Assembly (NCBI GenBank): GCA_963703165.1
Contig: OY969798.1
Span: 558,001-622,000, forward strand
DNA: 64,000 nucleotides
DNA from: JBQTKD01 sp963703165
GTDB lineage: Bacteria; Actinomycetota; Actinomycetes; Sporichthyales; Sporichthyaceae
Direction of reading: 5' to 3'
The stretch's first letter is position 1; each line of letters starts with the position of its first letter. Under the pieces are notes generated by a model that saw nothing but the letters and a program-made list of their open reading frames with translations, had not been told where the DNA came from and ran no database searches. A program made the position numbers and the translations under genes. This document shows positions 29,615 to 38,027 of this stretch, piece after piece.

Positions 29615-30271
29615 TCAGCAGCCGAACGCGCCGCTCGCTGCGCAGGGGTCGGTGGGCTTGTCCCGGCGCACGATCATGGGCTTGTCGAGAGTGTCGTACT
29701 GCCACACGCTGCGACGGTCGGCGGCCGTGTACCGGCCGACGCGAGGCAGGACGGCCAACCGCTTGGCCGGCTTCCCCTTGGGGCCGGAAAGACCGAGGCA
29801 CTTGGTGGGGACGCTGATCGCGATCGTCCCGTCGCCCTGCGGTGTCAGCACCGCGCCCTTGCACGAGACGCGCCGCTCCGCATTCGGCAGGAGTTGGACA
29901 ACCGTGACCGGGCCGAACCGCCGGCCGCCGTCGTAGACCTGCACGGTCGCGACGTAGTGACCGTCGCGCCCACGGAGATCCGAGGAACCGGCACCGATCG
30001 CGATCGACGCGAAATCGACGATCGACCGGTCGTCCACGGTGAGGACGACGTCGACGATCTTCGGGACGTACGCGGCGTAGGCGTTCACCAGATCCGGCCC
30101 GCGTCGCCCGTCCCCCGCGGCCGGGGTGTCCGCCGCGGAGAGCGCCGGCTGCTGCCAGTCCCCCCGGGCGTCGTCGACCTCGGCCACCGGGTCGTCGGAG
30201 GCGGCCACGGACGTTGACGGCAGCAGCACGACGAGTGCTGCCGCGGCGCACAGCGCGGGTACGGACGGCAT
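29615..30271 (-). CDS. Secreted protein of unknown function
   Basis: A 218-residue protein from ATG 30271 with a Sec signal peptide (ALCAAAALVVLLPSTSVAAS). The mature protein has an acidic Pro/Ala linker followed by a beta-rich domain (IVDVVLTVDDRSIVDFASIAIG, HYVATVQVYDGG) and a C-terminal CAASGAFGC that could form a disulfide; the pattern is that of a small extracellular beta-sandwich. It converges on the membrane protein gene with 11 bp between stops. No function recognised. Confidence 0.65.
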   Translation of the reverse strand: MPSVPALCAAAALVVLLPSTSVAASDDPVAEVDDARGDWQQPALSAADTPAAGDGRRGPDLVNAYAAYVPKIVDVVLTVDDRSIVDFASIAIGAGSSDLRGRDGHYVATVQVYDGGRRFGPVTVVQLLPNAERRVSCKGAVLTPQGDGTIAISVPTKCLGLSGPKGKPAKRLAVLPRVGRYTAADRRSVWQYDTLDKPMIVRRDKPTDPCAASGAFGC

Positions 30272-30317
30272 GCGCCGATCGTGACACAGCGCCGGCGGCT
30301 GACCCAGTAGCTGACGA

Positions 30318-30563
30318 TCAGCGCGCGCCGACGCCCACGGGCCGCAGTGCGGGGATGAGGGTCGTGGCGCCGGTGTCGAGGTCGGTGATGCGGACCGCCC
30401 ACCATTCGCCGTGCTCGGCGAGGAGCATGTCGAGGTTCCCGGCGGCGTCGGCGGACCAGACGTCGCCCTCAGCGGTGACGACCGCGGCGGCGGACAGGTC
30501 GTGGAACTCGACGAGCACGCTCGGCTCCCGGACCACAATCTCGAGCACTTCCACCCGGAACAT
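30318..30563 (-). CDS. Small hypothetical protein
   Basis: An 81-residue protein from ATG 30563, which has GGGAGG five bases upstream. Sequence alternates short strands and turns (VEVLEIVVREPSVLVEF, DVWSADAAGNLDMLLAEHGEWWAVRITDLDTG). It is divergent from the monooxygenase operon and its promoter region shares the 198-bp gap. No family recognised. Confidence 0.5.
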   Translation of the reverse strand: MFRVEVLEIVVREPSVLVEFHDLSAAAVVTAEGDVWSADAAGNLDMLLAEHGEWWAVRITDLDTGATTLIPALRPVGVGAR

Positions 30564-30761
30564 GACGCCTCCCCTGACACGGCGGGCGGCGCTGCGCCAC
30601 CCAGGCGAAGGTGACATGGGAAGGTCCGACCGACGGTTGCCCATGAGCCACGAGCGGTCGGACGTCCCGTGAACACTGTCCCGGCCGACGGTTGTGGTCG
30701 GCTGCGCGGAGGTTCAGGATCGGTGCGCACAGCACGAGCCCCACTCGACCCGGCGGTGGCG

Positions 30762-31784
30762 ATGTACGAGATCACGGTCCAGCCCTTCGGGGACACGTTC
30801 ACCTGCAATGAGGGCGAGACGATCCTCGATGCGGCGCTGCGCGAACATCGCTTCCTGCGCTACGGCTGCAAGCACGGCGGCTGCGGGACCTGCAAGGTGG
30901 AACTCGTCGACGGCGACGTCGACCTGACGACGTCCTCCTACGCGCTCCCGCCGTCCGAGCGGGACGCGGGCACGATCCTGGTCTGTCAGAGCTACCCGCT
31001 GGACGATTGCGAGATCGACACCGCGGCGATGAACCTCGACGACGAGGAGTACCGCGCCGGCGACGGCACGCTCACGCTGGACGCGAAGCTGCGCGAGGTC
31101 GAGCACCTCACCTCGGACATCTGCCGAGTGGTCCTCGAACTGCCCGAGCCCATGCCGTTCGTGGCCGGCCAGTTCGTCAACGTCGTCGTCCCGGGCACCG
31201 AGCTCGTCCGCACCTACTCGATGGCCAACGGCTCGGCGGACCCCCACCGCATCGATCTGATCTGCAAGTTGCTGCCCGGCGGAGCCTTCTCGGACTACCT
31301 GCGTTCCGCCCCGGAACTTGGTAGCGCGGTCCAGCTCAGCGGGCCGTTCGGGATGCTGCGGATCCGGCTCTCGCACCGCGAGATCGTCATGGTCGCCGGC
31401 GGCTCGGGCCTGGCGCCGTTGCTGTCGATGCTCGCCGACCTGGCCCGCAACGGGTCCGAGCGCGTCATCACGCTCGTCTTCGGCGCCCGGACACCGGCCG
31501 ACCTCTACCTGGTCGAGGAGATCGAGGCACTGAAGGCATCCCTGCCCGGGCTGACCTTCATCCCGGTCGTCCAGGACGGCGGATCGGACTGGAGCGGGGT
31601 GACCGGGGTGGTCACCGACGCGCTGGGCGCCAAGGAGTCGTGGGAGAGCACCGACGCGTATCTCTGCGGGCCGCCCGGAATGATCGACGCCGCGACAGAA
31701 CTGCTGGTCAGCCGGGGTGTGCGGACCCAGAACGTCTATTTCGACGCGTTCGTCCCGACGGGGTCGGAGACCGTCAGCACCTAG
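30762..31784 (+). CDS. Soluble diiron monooxygenase reductase (PrmB/MimB/ThmD type)
   Basis: A 340-residue NADH:acceptor reductase feeding electrons to a diiron hydroxylase. Domains: plant-type [2Fe-2S] ferredoxin (C36, C41, C44, C75; motif YGCKHGGCGTC), FAD-binding domain (RTYSMANG near residue 150) and NAD-binding domain (VAGGSGLAPLLSML near 211, CGPPGMID near the end). ATG at 30762 gives the family start MYEITVQPFGD; an upstream start would add about 30 unlike residues. It is the first gene of a reductase-alpha-beta-coupling operon; in the classical propane and methyl-ketone enzymes (prmABCD, mimABCD) the reductase is the second gene. Confidence 0.93.
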   Translation: MYEITVQPFGDTFTCNEGETILDAALREHRFLRYGCKHGGCGTCKVELVDGDVDLTTSSYALPPSERDAGTILVCQSYPLDDCEIDTAAMNLDDEEYRAGDGTLTLDAKLREVEHLTSDICRVVLELPEPMPFVAGQFVNVVVPGTELVRTYSMANGSADPHRIDLICKLLPGGAFSDYLRSAPELGSAVQLSGPFGMLRIRLSHREIVMVAGGSGLAPLLSMLADLARNGSERVITLVFGARTPADLYLVEEIEALKASLPGLTFIPVVQDGGSDWSGVTGVVTDALGAKESWESTDAYLCGPPGMIDAATELLVSRGVRTQNVYFDAFVPTGSETVST

Positions 31785-31952
31785 GCCGCCGAGCTGGCTG
31801 TGGGCCATGTGTGTTGTCCACGCCGGCTAATTCGACACGGCAAATTCTCTGCGTTCGGAGCTGGTGGCACGCATCACATCGGAGCAGGGTGGGGACAACG
31901 ACCGGCCCCGTCCCGGCCCGGTCGCAGATCGACGACGATCAGGAGCCCCCGG

Positions 31953-33536
31953 ATGCCCTCGGTCATCGAGACCCACGACCGCGTCAAGGACGTGCAGTGG
32001 ACCCCGACCTACGTAGACAAGCAGCCCCGCTACCCCACTCGGTACAAGATCCCCAGTAAGACCAAGGATCCGTTCCGCACCCTGGTGCGCGAGTACCTGA
32101 CGATGGAGCAGGAGAAGGACGACCGGCAGTACGGCGGCTTCGAGGACGTCCTGTCCCGCACCGCCTCGGTCAAGAACGCGAACCTCAGCTGGATGGAGGG
32201 CATGAAGCTGGCCCTCCCGATCGTGGTCTACGCGGAGTACGGCGCCGAGAAATGCCAGTCGATGCTCGTCGACACGATCGACAACGCCGAGCTGCGCCAG
32301 GGCTACCTCGCCCAGGCGATGGACGAGCGGCGTCACCTGAACCAGCAGATGTACCTGCTGCGCTACATGACCAAGAACGCCGCCGAGCCCTGGGGCTTCG
32401 ACCGCGGCATGAAGCTGCGCGGCGACAACATCTTCGCCCGCGCCGGCCGCGTCTGCTTCGACAACTTCTACGTCAACGACCCGATCGAGTGCGCGCTGAG
32501 CCTGCAGGTCGTCGGCGAGACCGCGTACACGAACCCGCTGTTCGTCGCGCTGACCCGCGTCGCCGCGGTCAACAACGACCACGCGACCCCCGGCGTCTTC
32601 CTCTCGATCCAGTCCGACGAAGCCCGGCATATGGCCAACGGGTACTCGACGTTGGCGGCCGTGCTCTCCGAGCCGGACAACCTCGACATGCTGCAGGTCG
32701 ACTTCGACCGGTCGTTCTGGCGGCAGCACGTCTTCCTCGACCCGCTGCTGTCGGTGCTGTTCGACTACTTCGGCGGCGGTCTGATGCCGAAGTCCTACGG
32801 CAAGCTGTGGCAGGAGTGGGTGGCCGACGACTGGGTCGGCAACTACATCGGCACCCTCGAGCCGTTCGGCCTGAAGGTTCCCAAGTACTTCGCGCACGCC
32901 GCGGAGCGGATGAAGTGGTCCGGGCACACCGCCGCGATGGTCGCTGCCGCCTCGTGGCCGCTGCACTACTGGCGTTGGCCGTCGATGGATCAGCGGCAGA
33001 TGGAGTGGATGGAGGAGCAGTACCCGGGTTGGTACGACATCTACGGCTTCTTCTGGGAGGCGTACGCCACCCTCGAGGACCCGGCCAACGAGATGATCCC
33101 GATCCAGGCCCTGTCCGAGCGGCCGTACTTCTGCCGCACCTGCGCGCTGCCGTGCGTCTTCCCCCGCATCGACGAGCCCACCACCCGGGTCCGTAGCTAC
33201 GGCGGGCGCAACCACGCGTTCTGCTCCGACCCCTGCGAAGAGATCTTCTGCCAGCAGCCGGAGCGCTACGAGTCCACGATGCTGTGGGACGAGCTGTGGG
33301 ACGGAGTTTCCTGCGAGGAGTTCGTGACGACGCGCGACCTGCTCCGTGAGGACGGCAAGACCCTCATCGCGCAGCCGCACACGAAGGCCGACGGCCACCT
33401 GTGGACGGTGGAGGACCTCGCACGCACCGGGTTCGGCATCACCAACCCGCTCCCGGACGTGAAGGACGCCCCGAAGCTGGTGAAGCAGATCGACGGCACC
33501 CTGCGTCTCGCCGAACCCACGCCGGTTCCGGCGTGA
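31953..33536 (+). CDS. Soluble diiron monooxygenase alpha (large hydroxylase) subunit, propane/MimA type
   Basis: A 527-residue catalytic subunit with a carboxylate-bridged diiron site that activates O2. The six metal ligands are E95, E125, H128, E189, E223 and H226; the spacing (30, 3, 61, 34, 3) closely follows methane monooxygenase MmoX. AGGAG sits 8 nt before ATG 31953. The C-terminal quarter contains a cysteine-rich YHS-like segment (YFCRTCALPC and FCSDPCEEIFC, about 388-440), which the propane/Mim group shares. Closest by motif are the propane-2-monooxygenase and MimA enzymes of actinobacteria; the substrate (short alkane, ketone, ether or phenol) cannot be told from sequence. The beta gene overlaps its stop. 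Confidence 0.93.
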   Translation: MPSVIETHDRVKDVQWTPTYVDKQPRYPTRYKIPSKTKDPFRTLVREYLTMEQEKDDRQYGGFEDVLSRTASVKNANLSWMEGMKLALPIVVYAEYGAEKCQSMLVDTIDNAELRQGYLAQAMDERRHLNQQMYLLRYMTKNAAEPWGFDRGMKLRGDNIFARAGRVCFDNFYVNDPIECALSLQVVGETAYTNPLFVALTRVAAVNNDHATPGVFLSIQSDEARHMANGYSTLAAVLSEPDNLDMLQVDFDRSFWRQHVFLDPLLSVLFDYFGGGLMPKSYGKLWQEWVADDWVGNYIGTLEPFGLKVPKYFAHAAERMKWSGHTAAMVAAASWPLHYWRWPSMDQRQMEWMEEQYPGWYDIYGFFWEAYATLEDPANEMIPIQALSERPYFCRTCALPCVFPRIDEPTTRVRSYGGRNHAFCSDPCEEIFCQQPERYESTMLWDELWDGVSCEEFVTTRDLLREDGKTLIAQPHTKADGHLWTVEDLARTGFGITNPLPDVKDAPKLVKQIDGTLRLAEPTPVPA

Positions 33537-34564
33537 CGCGGCCTTCCACCGCTTCGGGCCCGCCGCGGGACTTCAGCTACATCAACACCCGCAAGCGCAA
33601 GCCGTCGGAGTACGAGGCGGTCAACCTGCACGTCCAGCCGCGGCTGGGCGACATCTGGGACAAGTGCAACAGCTATCTGCGCACGCCGGAGGGACGTCCG
33701 GCCTTCATCGAGGAATCGACGGAGCTGCGGCACCCCGACTGGCACGACTTCCGCGACCCCTGCGGGTTGTGGCAGCGGCCGTACATGCGGATGCAGGCCG
33801 AGCAGGAACGGGCCATCGAACGTCTCACCATCGACGTCTCCCCGACGGTGGCGCGCGACGTCGACCCGAAGTGGCGCGACGAGGTCCTGCTCGAGCACTA
33901 CGCGGTGTGGTCGTTCGTCGAGTGGGGCCTGTTCCGGGCAATGTTCTCGGCATCCCGCGAGGGATTGTCGGACACGATCGTGGCCTCGATGCTGTTCGAG
34001 ACCTTCGACCGGGCCCGGCACAGCCAGGACATCGTGCACTGGATGCTGGCGTTGGAGGAGAACATCCCCGGCGCGGACAGCACCAAGGCCAAGGACATCT
34101 GGTTGAACGAGGCCAGGTATCAGCCGATGCGCGAGATCGTCGAACGCATCGCGTGGGCCACGCCGGACTGGTGCGAGGTCATCGTCGCGATGAACCTCTG
34201 CTTCGACCCGATCGTCTCCGAGCTCGCGATCCACCGGCTCATCGGTCGCAACGCCCCGCGTCATGGGGATGTGGTGTCGAAGCTGATCGTGGCCTCGGTC
34301 GAACGTGACCGGGCCCGCGACGCCGACTACACCGCCGAGTTCGTGCGCATGGTCACCGGCGAGGGCATCCCGGAGGCAGCGGCGAACCTGGCCCACATCA
34401 AGCAGTGGGTGGCCAAGTGGACCCCGATGGCTCTGAAGGCCGCCGAGGGTATGTCCACGCTGTACGACGACCAGCCCGGGGTGACGGAGTCCTTCGAGAC
34501 CGCGTACGCCGAGGTTGTCGCCGCGCAGCAGGCCGTCATCGCCGAACTCGGGCTCGCCTCATGA
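33533..34564 (+). CDS. Soluble diiron monooxygenase beta (small hydroxylase) subunit
   Basis: A 343-residue helical subunit that pairs with the alpha chain in the (alpha-beta)2 hydroxylase. It starts with GTG in the GTGA overlap with the alpha stop, indicating coupled translation. Family traits are RDFSYINTRKRKPSEYE near the N-terminus, HPDWHDFRDP, WSFVEWGLFRAMFS, and FETFDRARHSQDI; diiron ligands are absent as expected for the beta subunit. The stop overlaps the coupling-protein ATG in ATGA. Confidence 0.92.
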   Translation: MTRPSTASGPPRDFSYINTRKRKPSEYEAVNLHVQPRLGDIWDKCNSYLRTPEGRPAFIEESTELRHPDWHDFRDPCGLWQRPYMRMQAEQERAIERLTIDVSPTVARDVDPKWRDEVLLEHYAVWSFVEWGLFRAMFSASREGLSDTIVASMLFETFDRARHSQDIVHWMLALEENIPGADSTKAKDIWLNEARYQPMREIVERIAWATPDWCEVIVAMNLCFDPIVSELAIHRLIGRNAPRHGDVVSKLIVASVERDRARDADYTAEFVRMVTGEGIPEAAANLAHIKQWVAKWTPMALKAAEGMSTLYDDQPGVTESFETAYAEVVAAQQAVIAELGLAS

Positions 34565-34869
34565 CCTTGGATCACGCCACCACGCTGGTGCTGATGAAGG
34601 GCACCGACACCGACGCCACTCTCGAGGCGATCGTCGCGTCCGGCCAGGACGTGACGATCGAGGACGAGGGGCCCTTCTGGAAACTGCACGGGCGCAAGGA
34701 CATCCTCGTCGACCTCAACGACGTGGGCGAGGAACTCGGCGCTCCGATCACCATCAGCAAGTGGCTGGTGAGCATGTCCTCGTTCGTCGGCTACGCCGAG
34801 ACCAGCGAGACGCACTTCGCGGTGCGCGCCGACCGCAGCGACGCGGTCGATCGGGCGCCCAGCGGCTGA
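34561..34869 (+). CDS. Diiron monooxygenase coupling/effector protein (MmoB/PrmD type)
   Basis: A 102-residue cofactor-free regulatory protein that docks on the hydroxylase and gates O2 and substrate. It starts in ATGA overlapping the beta stop. Recognisable patterns are VLMKGTDTDATLEAIVASG and KLHGRKDILVDLNDVGEELG, ISKWLVSMSSFVGYAE. It is the last gene of the operon and is followed by a strong terminator. Chaperonin (groEL-like mimG) and regulator genes often found next to such operons are not present in this window. Confidence 0.9.
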   Translation: MTLDHATTLVLMKGTDTDATLEAIVASGQDVTIEDEGPFWKLHGRKDILVDLNDVGEELGAPITISKWLVSMSSFVGYAETSETHFAVRADRSDAVDRAPSG

Positions 34870-34884
34870 ACGCCACACAGAGCA

Positions 34885-34920
34885 ACGGGGCGGCGCAATG
34901 GCGCGTCGCCCCGTTTCTGT
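34885..34920 (+). terminator. Intrinsic terminator of the monooxygenase operon
   Basis: ACGGGGCG pairs with CGCCCCGT, with an inner GCGC/GCGC, then TTTCTGTT. It lies 15 bp past the coupling-protein stop. Confidence 0.85.
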
Positions 34921-34992
34921 TCCCGGGGACCGTCACCCGGCGGAGGCGACGACTACCCTCGGCCCGATGTCGGATTCATCGGGAGGACGCGC

Positions 34993-36174
34993 ATGACGAC
35001 GCTGGCCAAGGGCGCCAACACCGCGATCAGTGCACGCCGGGTACGGGCCGTCGTGGGCTGGACCTCCGGCGGCGGTGCCCCGGACGTCGACGCCTCGGCG
35101 TTGCTGGTCACCGAGTCCGGCAAGGTCCGCTCCGACGAGGACTTCGTCTTCTACAACCAGCCCACGCATCCCTCCGGTGCCGTCGCGCACACCGGCAAGT
35201 CCGCGCCGCCGACGGGCGCGGCCACCGACACCCTGACCGTCGACCTCACCCGGCTGACCCCGGACATCACCGGGGTCGCGCTGGCGGCCTCCTCCGACGG
35301 CGGGCCCTTCGGCACGGTCCCCGGGCTGCATCTGACGTTGTTCGACGCCGATTCCGGTGCCGAGCTCGCACGCTTCGAGGACATGAACGCCTCGTCCGAG
35401 ACCGCGTTCGTCGTCGGTGAGCTGTACCTGCGCAACGGGGCCTGGAAGTTCCGCGCCGTCGGGCAGGGCTGGGCCTCGGGCCTCGCGGGCCTGGCCACCG
35501 ACTTCGGCATCTCCGTCGAGGAACCCTCCCCGGCCGCTGCGCCCGCGACTCCCCCACCGCCCCCGCCCGCCGCACCGCCCGCGCCCAGCGGCCCGATCAA
35601 CCTCGACAAGGGGTTGGTGAGCCTGCGCAAGGGCGACCGGGTCAGCCTGACCAAGACCGGCGCACCCGCGCTGTCCCGGGTGATTCTCGGGCTCGGTTGG
35701 GATCCCGCGAAGTCCGGGAAGTCCATCGACCTCGACGCTTCGGTGCTCGCCTTCGACACCGCCCACCAGAAGCTGGAGATCGTCTACTTCGGCAACCGCA
35801 ACGAGTTCAAGGGAGCCATCGCCCACTCCGGCGACAACCTCACCGGTGAGGGCGAGGGCGACGACGAGCAAATCGTGATCGACCTGTCCAAGCTGCCCGC
35901 CAACGTTGCCGGTCTGGTGTGCACGATCAACTCCTTCCGTGGCCACAAGTTCACCGACATCGCTCGGGCATTCTGTCGCCTGGTCGACGCCGCCTCGAAC
36001 GTCGAGCTGGTCCGCTTCGACCTCACCGAGTCGCAGGCCTCCACCGGCGTGCTGATGTGTTCGATCATCCGGACGCCGGCCAACACCTGGGAGATGCGCG
36101 CCATCGGTACGTTCCACGACGGCAAGACCGGCAAGGACATGGTCAACCCGGCAGCGGCCGCGTTGCGCAATTGA
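34993..36174 (+). CDS. Double TerD-domain (tellurite-resistance family) protein
   Basis: A 393-residue protein of two TerD domains (about 1-175 and 205-390) joined by a Pro/Ala-rich linker. The first domain is degenerate (GWTSGGGAPDVDASALLV), the second is canonical (LGWDPAKSGKSIDLDASVLAFD, HSGDNLTGEGEGDDEQI), with the acidic calcium-binding motif of TerD. TerD proteins act in stress-resistance systems tied to tellurite, phage and DNA-damage responses, mechanism unclear. Other ter genes are not nearby. The gene has its own promoter region after the monooxygenase terminator. Confidence 0.9.
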   Translation: MTTLAKGANTAISARRVRAVVGWTSGGGAPDVDASALLVTESGKVRSDEDFVFYNQPTHPSGAVAHTGKSAPPTGAATDTLTVDLTRLTPDITGVALAASSDGGPFGTVPGLHLTLFDADSGAELARFEDMNASSETAFVVGELYLRNGAWKFRAVGQGWASGLAGLATDFGISVEEPSPAAAPATPPPPPPAAPPAPSGPINLDKGLVSLRKGDRVSLTKTGAPALSRVILGLGWDPAKSGKSIDLDASVLAFDTAHQKLEIVYFGNRNEFKGAIAHSGDNLTGEGEGDDEQIVIDLSKLPANVAGLVCTINSFRGHKFTDIARAFCRLVDAASNVELVRFDLTESQASTGVLMCSIIRTPANTWEMRAIGTFHDGKTGKDMVNPAAAALRN

Positions 36175-36189
36175 CCGGGTTCGTACTGC

Positions 36190-36204
36190 CTGATGGTCCG
36201 TCAG
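36190..36204. promoter_or_regulatory. CTGAYG-N3-CGTCAG motif, copy A
   Basis: CTGATGGTCCGTCAG lies 15 bp after the TerD-protein stop and 71 bp before the MscS ATG. Related 15-mers occur at 43124, 46450 and 63808. Confidence 0.5.
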
Positions 36205-36274
36205 AACGTGGCGAATATCTCGACCGAAGCATGTTCGGGGATTAGCTTTCGTTCTGCTGCGCAGTGGTTAAGGC

Positions 36275-37345
36275 ATGCCCATCACTGCGACCCCCACCCC
36301 GGCCGATGCCACGTCGTGTTTTCTCGGCGACGACAGCAAGGGCACCTTGTGTCGCTGGATCTACGACCGGACCGACAACGAATGGCTGGCCCGGTCCTCC
36401 GACTGGCTGGTCGCGCGCCCGGTGCACGTCCTGATCATCGTCATCATCGCGCTGATCCTGCGGCGTCTCGTGCACCGCACCATCGAGAAGGCCGCCAACC
36501 GCCTCGCCGAGGGGGTTCCGCACCCCGGCCTGGGTCGCGGACGCAGTGAGAACGGAAGGCCCGGTCCCGCCGACAACGGCGGCACCCTGGCCACCGAACG
36601 GCGCCACCAGCGCGCCGCGACGATGTCCTCGGTCCTGCGTAGCGTCTCCACCGGCGTCATCTTCACCGTCGCGGCCCTGATGTCCTGCGCCGAGGTCGGC
36701 CTGAATGTCGCGCCCCTGATCGCGAGCGCGGGCATCATCGGTGTCGCGCTGGGCTTCGGCGCACAGTCGTTGGTGAAGGATTTCCTCTCCGGCCTGTTCA
36801 TGATCATCGAGGACCAGTACGGCGTCGGTGATGTCACCGACCTCGGCGACGCCTCCGGCACCGTGGAGGCGGTCGGCCTGCGGGTCACGCGACTGCGCGA
36901 CGTCAACGGCACCGTCTGGTACATGCGCAACGGCGAGATCGCCCGCGTCGGCAACAAGAGCCAGGGTTGGGCGCGCGCCGTGGTGGACGTCGACATCGCC
37001 TACGGCGAGGACGTCGCCCGGGTCCGCCACCTCATGCTCGACACCGCCAACAAGCTCTTCGAGGACGAAGCCAACGCCGCGCTGATCATCGAGCCGCCCG
37101 AGGTCTGGGGCGTCGAGGCCCTGTCCGCGGACGCGGTCGTCGTGCGACTCGTGGTCAAGACAGTCCCGCTGCAGCAGTGGAAGGTGTCCCGCATGCTGCG
37201 CGAGCAGGTCAAGGTCGCGTTCGACGAGGCCGGCGTGGAGATCCCGTTCCCGCAGCGCACCGTCTGGGTGCGCACCGAGGGCTCGGGCCAGGAGGACACC
37301 GCCGAAGCGGTGACTGCCGGCACCGGCGTCAGCGCCGATCGATGA
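36275..37345 (+). CDS. MscS-family mechanosensitive ion channel
   Basis: A 356-residue small-conductance channel that releases solutes on hypo-osmotic shock. Hydrophobic segments at about 51-66 (HVLIIVIIALIL) and 128-146 precede the pore helix with IASAGIIGVALGFGAQSLVKD, the Gly/Ala-rich MscS signature, then the beta domain (FMIIEDQYGVGDVTDL, GTVEAVGLRVTRLRD, RNGEIARVGN). The long hydrophilic loop (70-115) between helices is unlike E. coli MscS. Its 3' end overlaps the convergent phosphodiesterase gene by 17 bp. Confidence 0.92.
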   Translation: MPITATPTPADATSCFLGDDSKGTLCRWIYDRTDNEWLARSSDWLVARPVHVLIIVIIALILRRLVHRTIEKAANRLAEGVPHPGLGRGRSENGRPGPADNGGTLATERRHQRAATMSSVLRSVSTGVIFTVAALMSCAEVGLNVAPLIASAGIIGVALGFGAQSLVKDFLSGLFMIIEDQYGVGDVTDLGDASGTVEAVGLRVTRLRDVNGTVWYMRNGEIARVGNKSQGWARAVVDVDIAYGEDVARVRHLMLDTANKLFEDEANAALIIEPPEVWGVEALSADAVVVRLVVKTVPLQQWKVSRMLREQVKVAFDEAGVEIPFPQRTVWVRTEGSGQEDTAEAVTAGTGVSADR

Positions 37346-38027
37346 GGGTCCGCGCGGACGGGACCCAGTCGGTGTTGATGCCGTCCGGGTCCAGAGCCAA
37401 CACGCGCTCGTGCGCGGACTCGGCGACGATCCACACATAGGCCAGCAGGCCACACTCCTTGGCCCGGGCCACCGTCCGCGCGGTCGTGGCGCGTTGGTGC
37501 AGGCTCACGGCGCTCGCCCCGACGGCGGCGGCATCGTCGATGTAGCGGAACGTGCCACGTTCGTCGCGGGTGTTGCGCAGCAACGCCGTCTGCGCCCACG
37601 GCGCCGCCTCGCGCAGCCGCATGACTGCGGCGGGCGTGCGGTGCCACAGCATCACGTCACGGCGGCCGGACTCGAGAACCGCCACTATCGTCGCCGGGAC
37701 GGCCTTGTCCGTCTTGATGTCCAGGGTCGGCCGCAGGTCCGACGGGCACGCGGTGAGGGCGTCGACCAGTCGCACCAGACCGTCCCGCGTCCCCGCGGCG
37801 CGCGCCAACCGCGGATAGGTCGTGACTTCGACGGGCAGCGGCCACCGCGCCGTCCGCCACGCGGTGCGGTCGTGGAACAGCACGGCGATCCCGTCCTTGG
37901 TGCACCGCACGTCGACCTCGACGGCGTCAGCACCGGACGCGGCCGCCGCCGCGATTCCCTCGAGGCTGTTCTCCGGACCGTCGAGCGGACACGCACGGTG
38001 CGCGATGAGCAGCGGCCTCGTGCTCAC
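37329..38027 (-). CDS. Glycerophosphodiester phosphodiesterase family protein
   Basis: A 232-residue TIM-barrel phosphodiesterase. GTG at 38027 overlaps the stop of the upstream YdjM-like gene in GTGA and gives a normal start (STRPLLIAHRACPLDGPENS). Catalytic groups: IAHRA (His-Arg), ADAVEVDVR (Glu/Asp), and AVLFHD (His). HRA in place of the usual HRG is a mild variation. It hydrolyses glycerophosphodiesters in the family's known members, but substrate and location here are inferred. Confidence 0.85.
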   Translation of the reverse strand: MSTRPLLIAHRACPLDGPENSLEGIAAAAASGADAVEVDVRCTKDGIAVLFHDRTAWRTARWPLPVEVTTYPRLARAAGTRDGLVRLVDALTACPSDLRPTLDIKTDKAVPATIVAVLESGRRDVMLWHRTPAAVMRLREAAPWAQTALLRNTRDERGTFRYIDDAAAVGASAVSLHQRATTARTVARAKECGLLAYVWIVAESAHERVLALDPDGINTDWVPSARTLIDRR

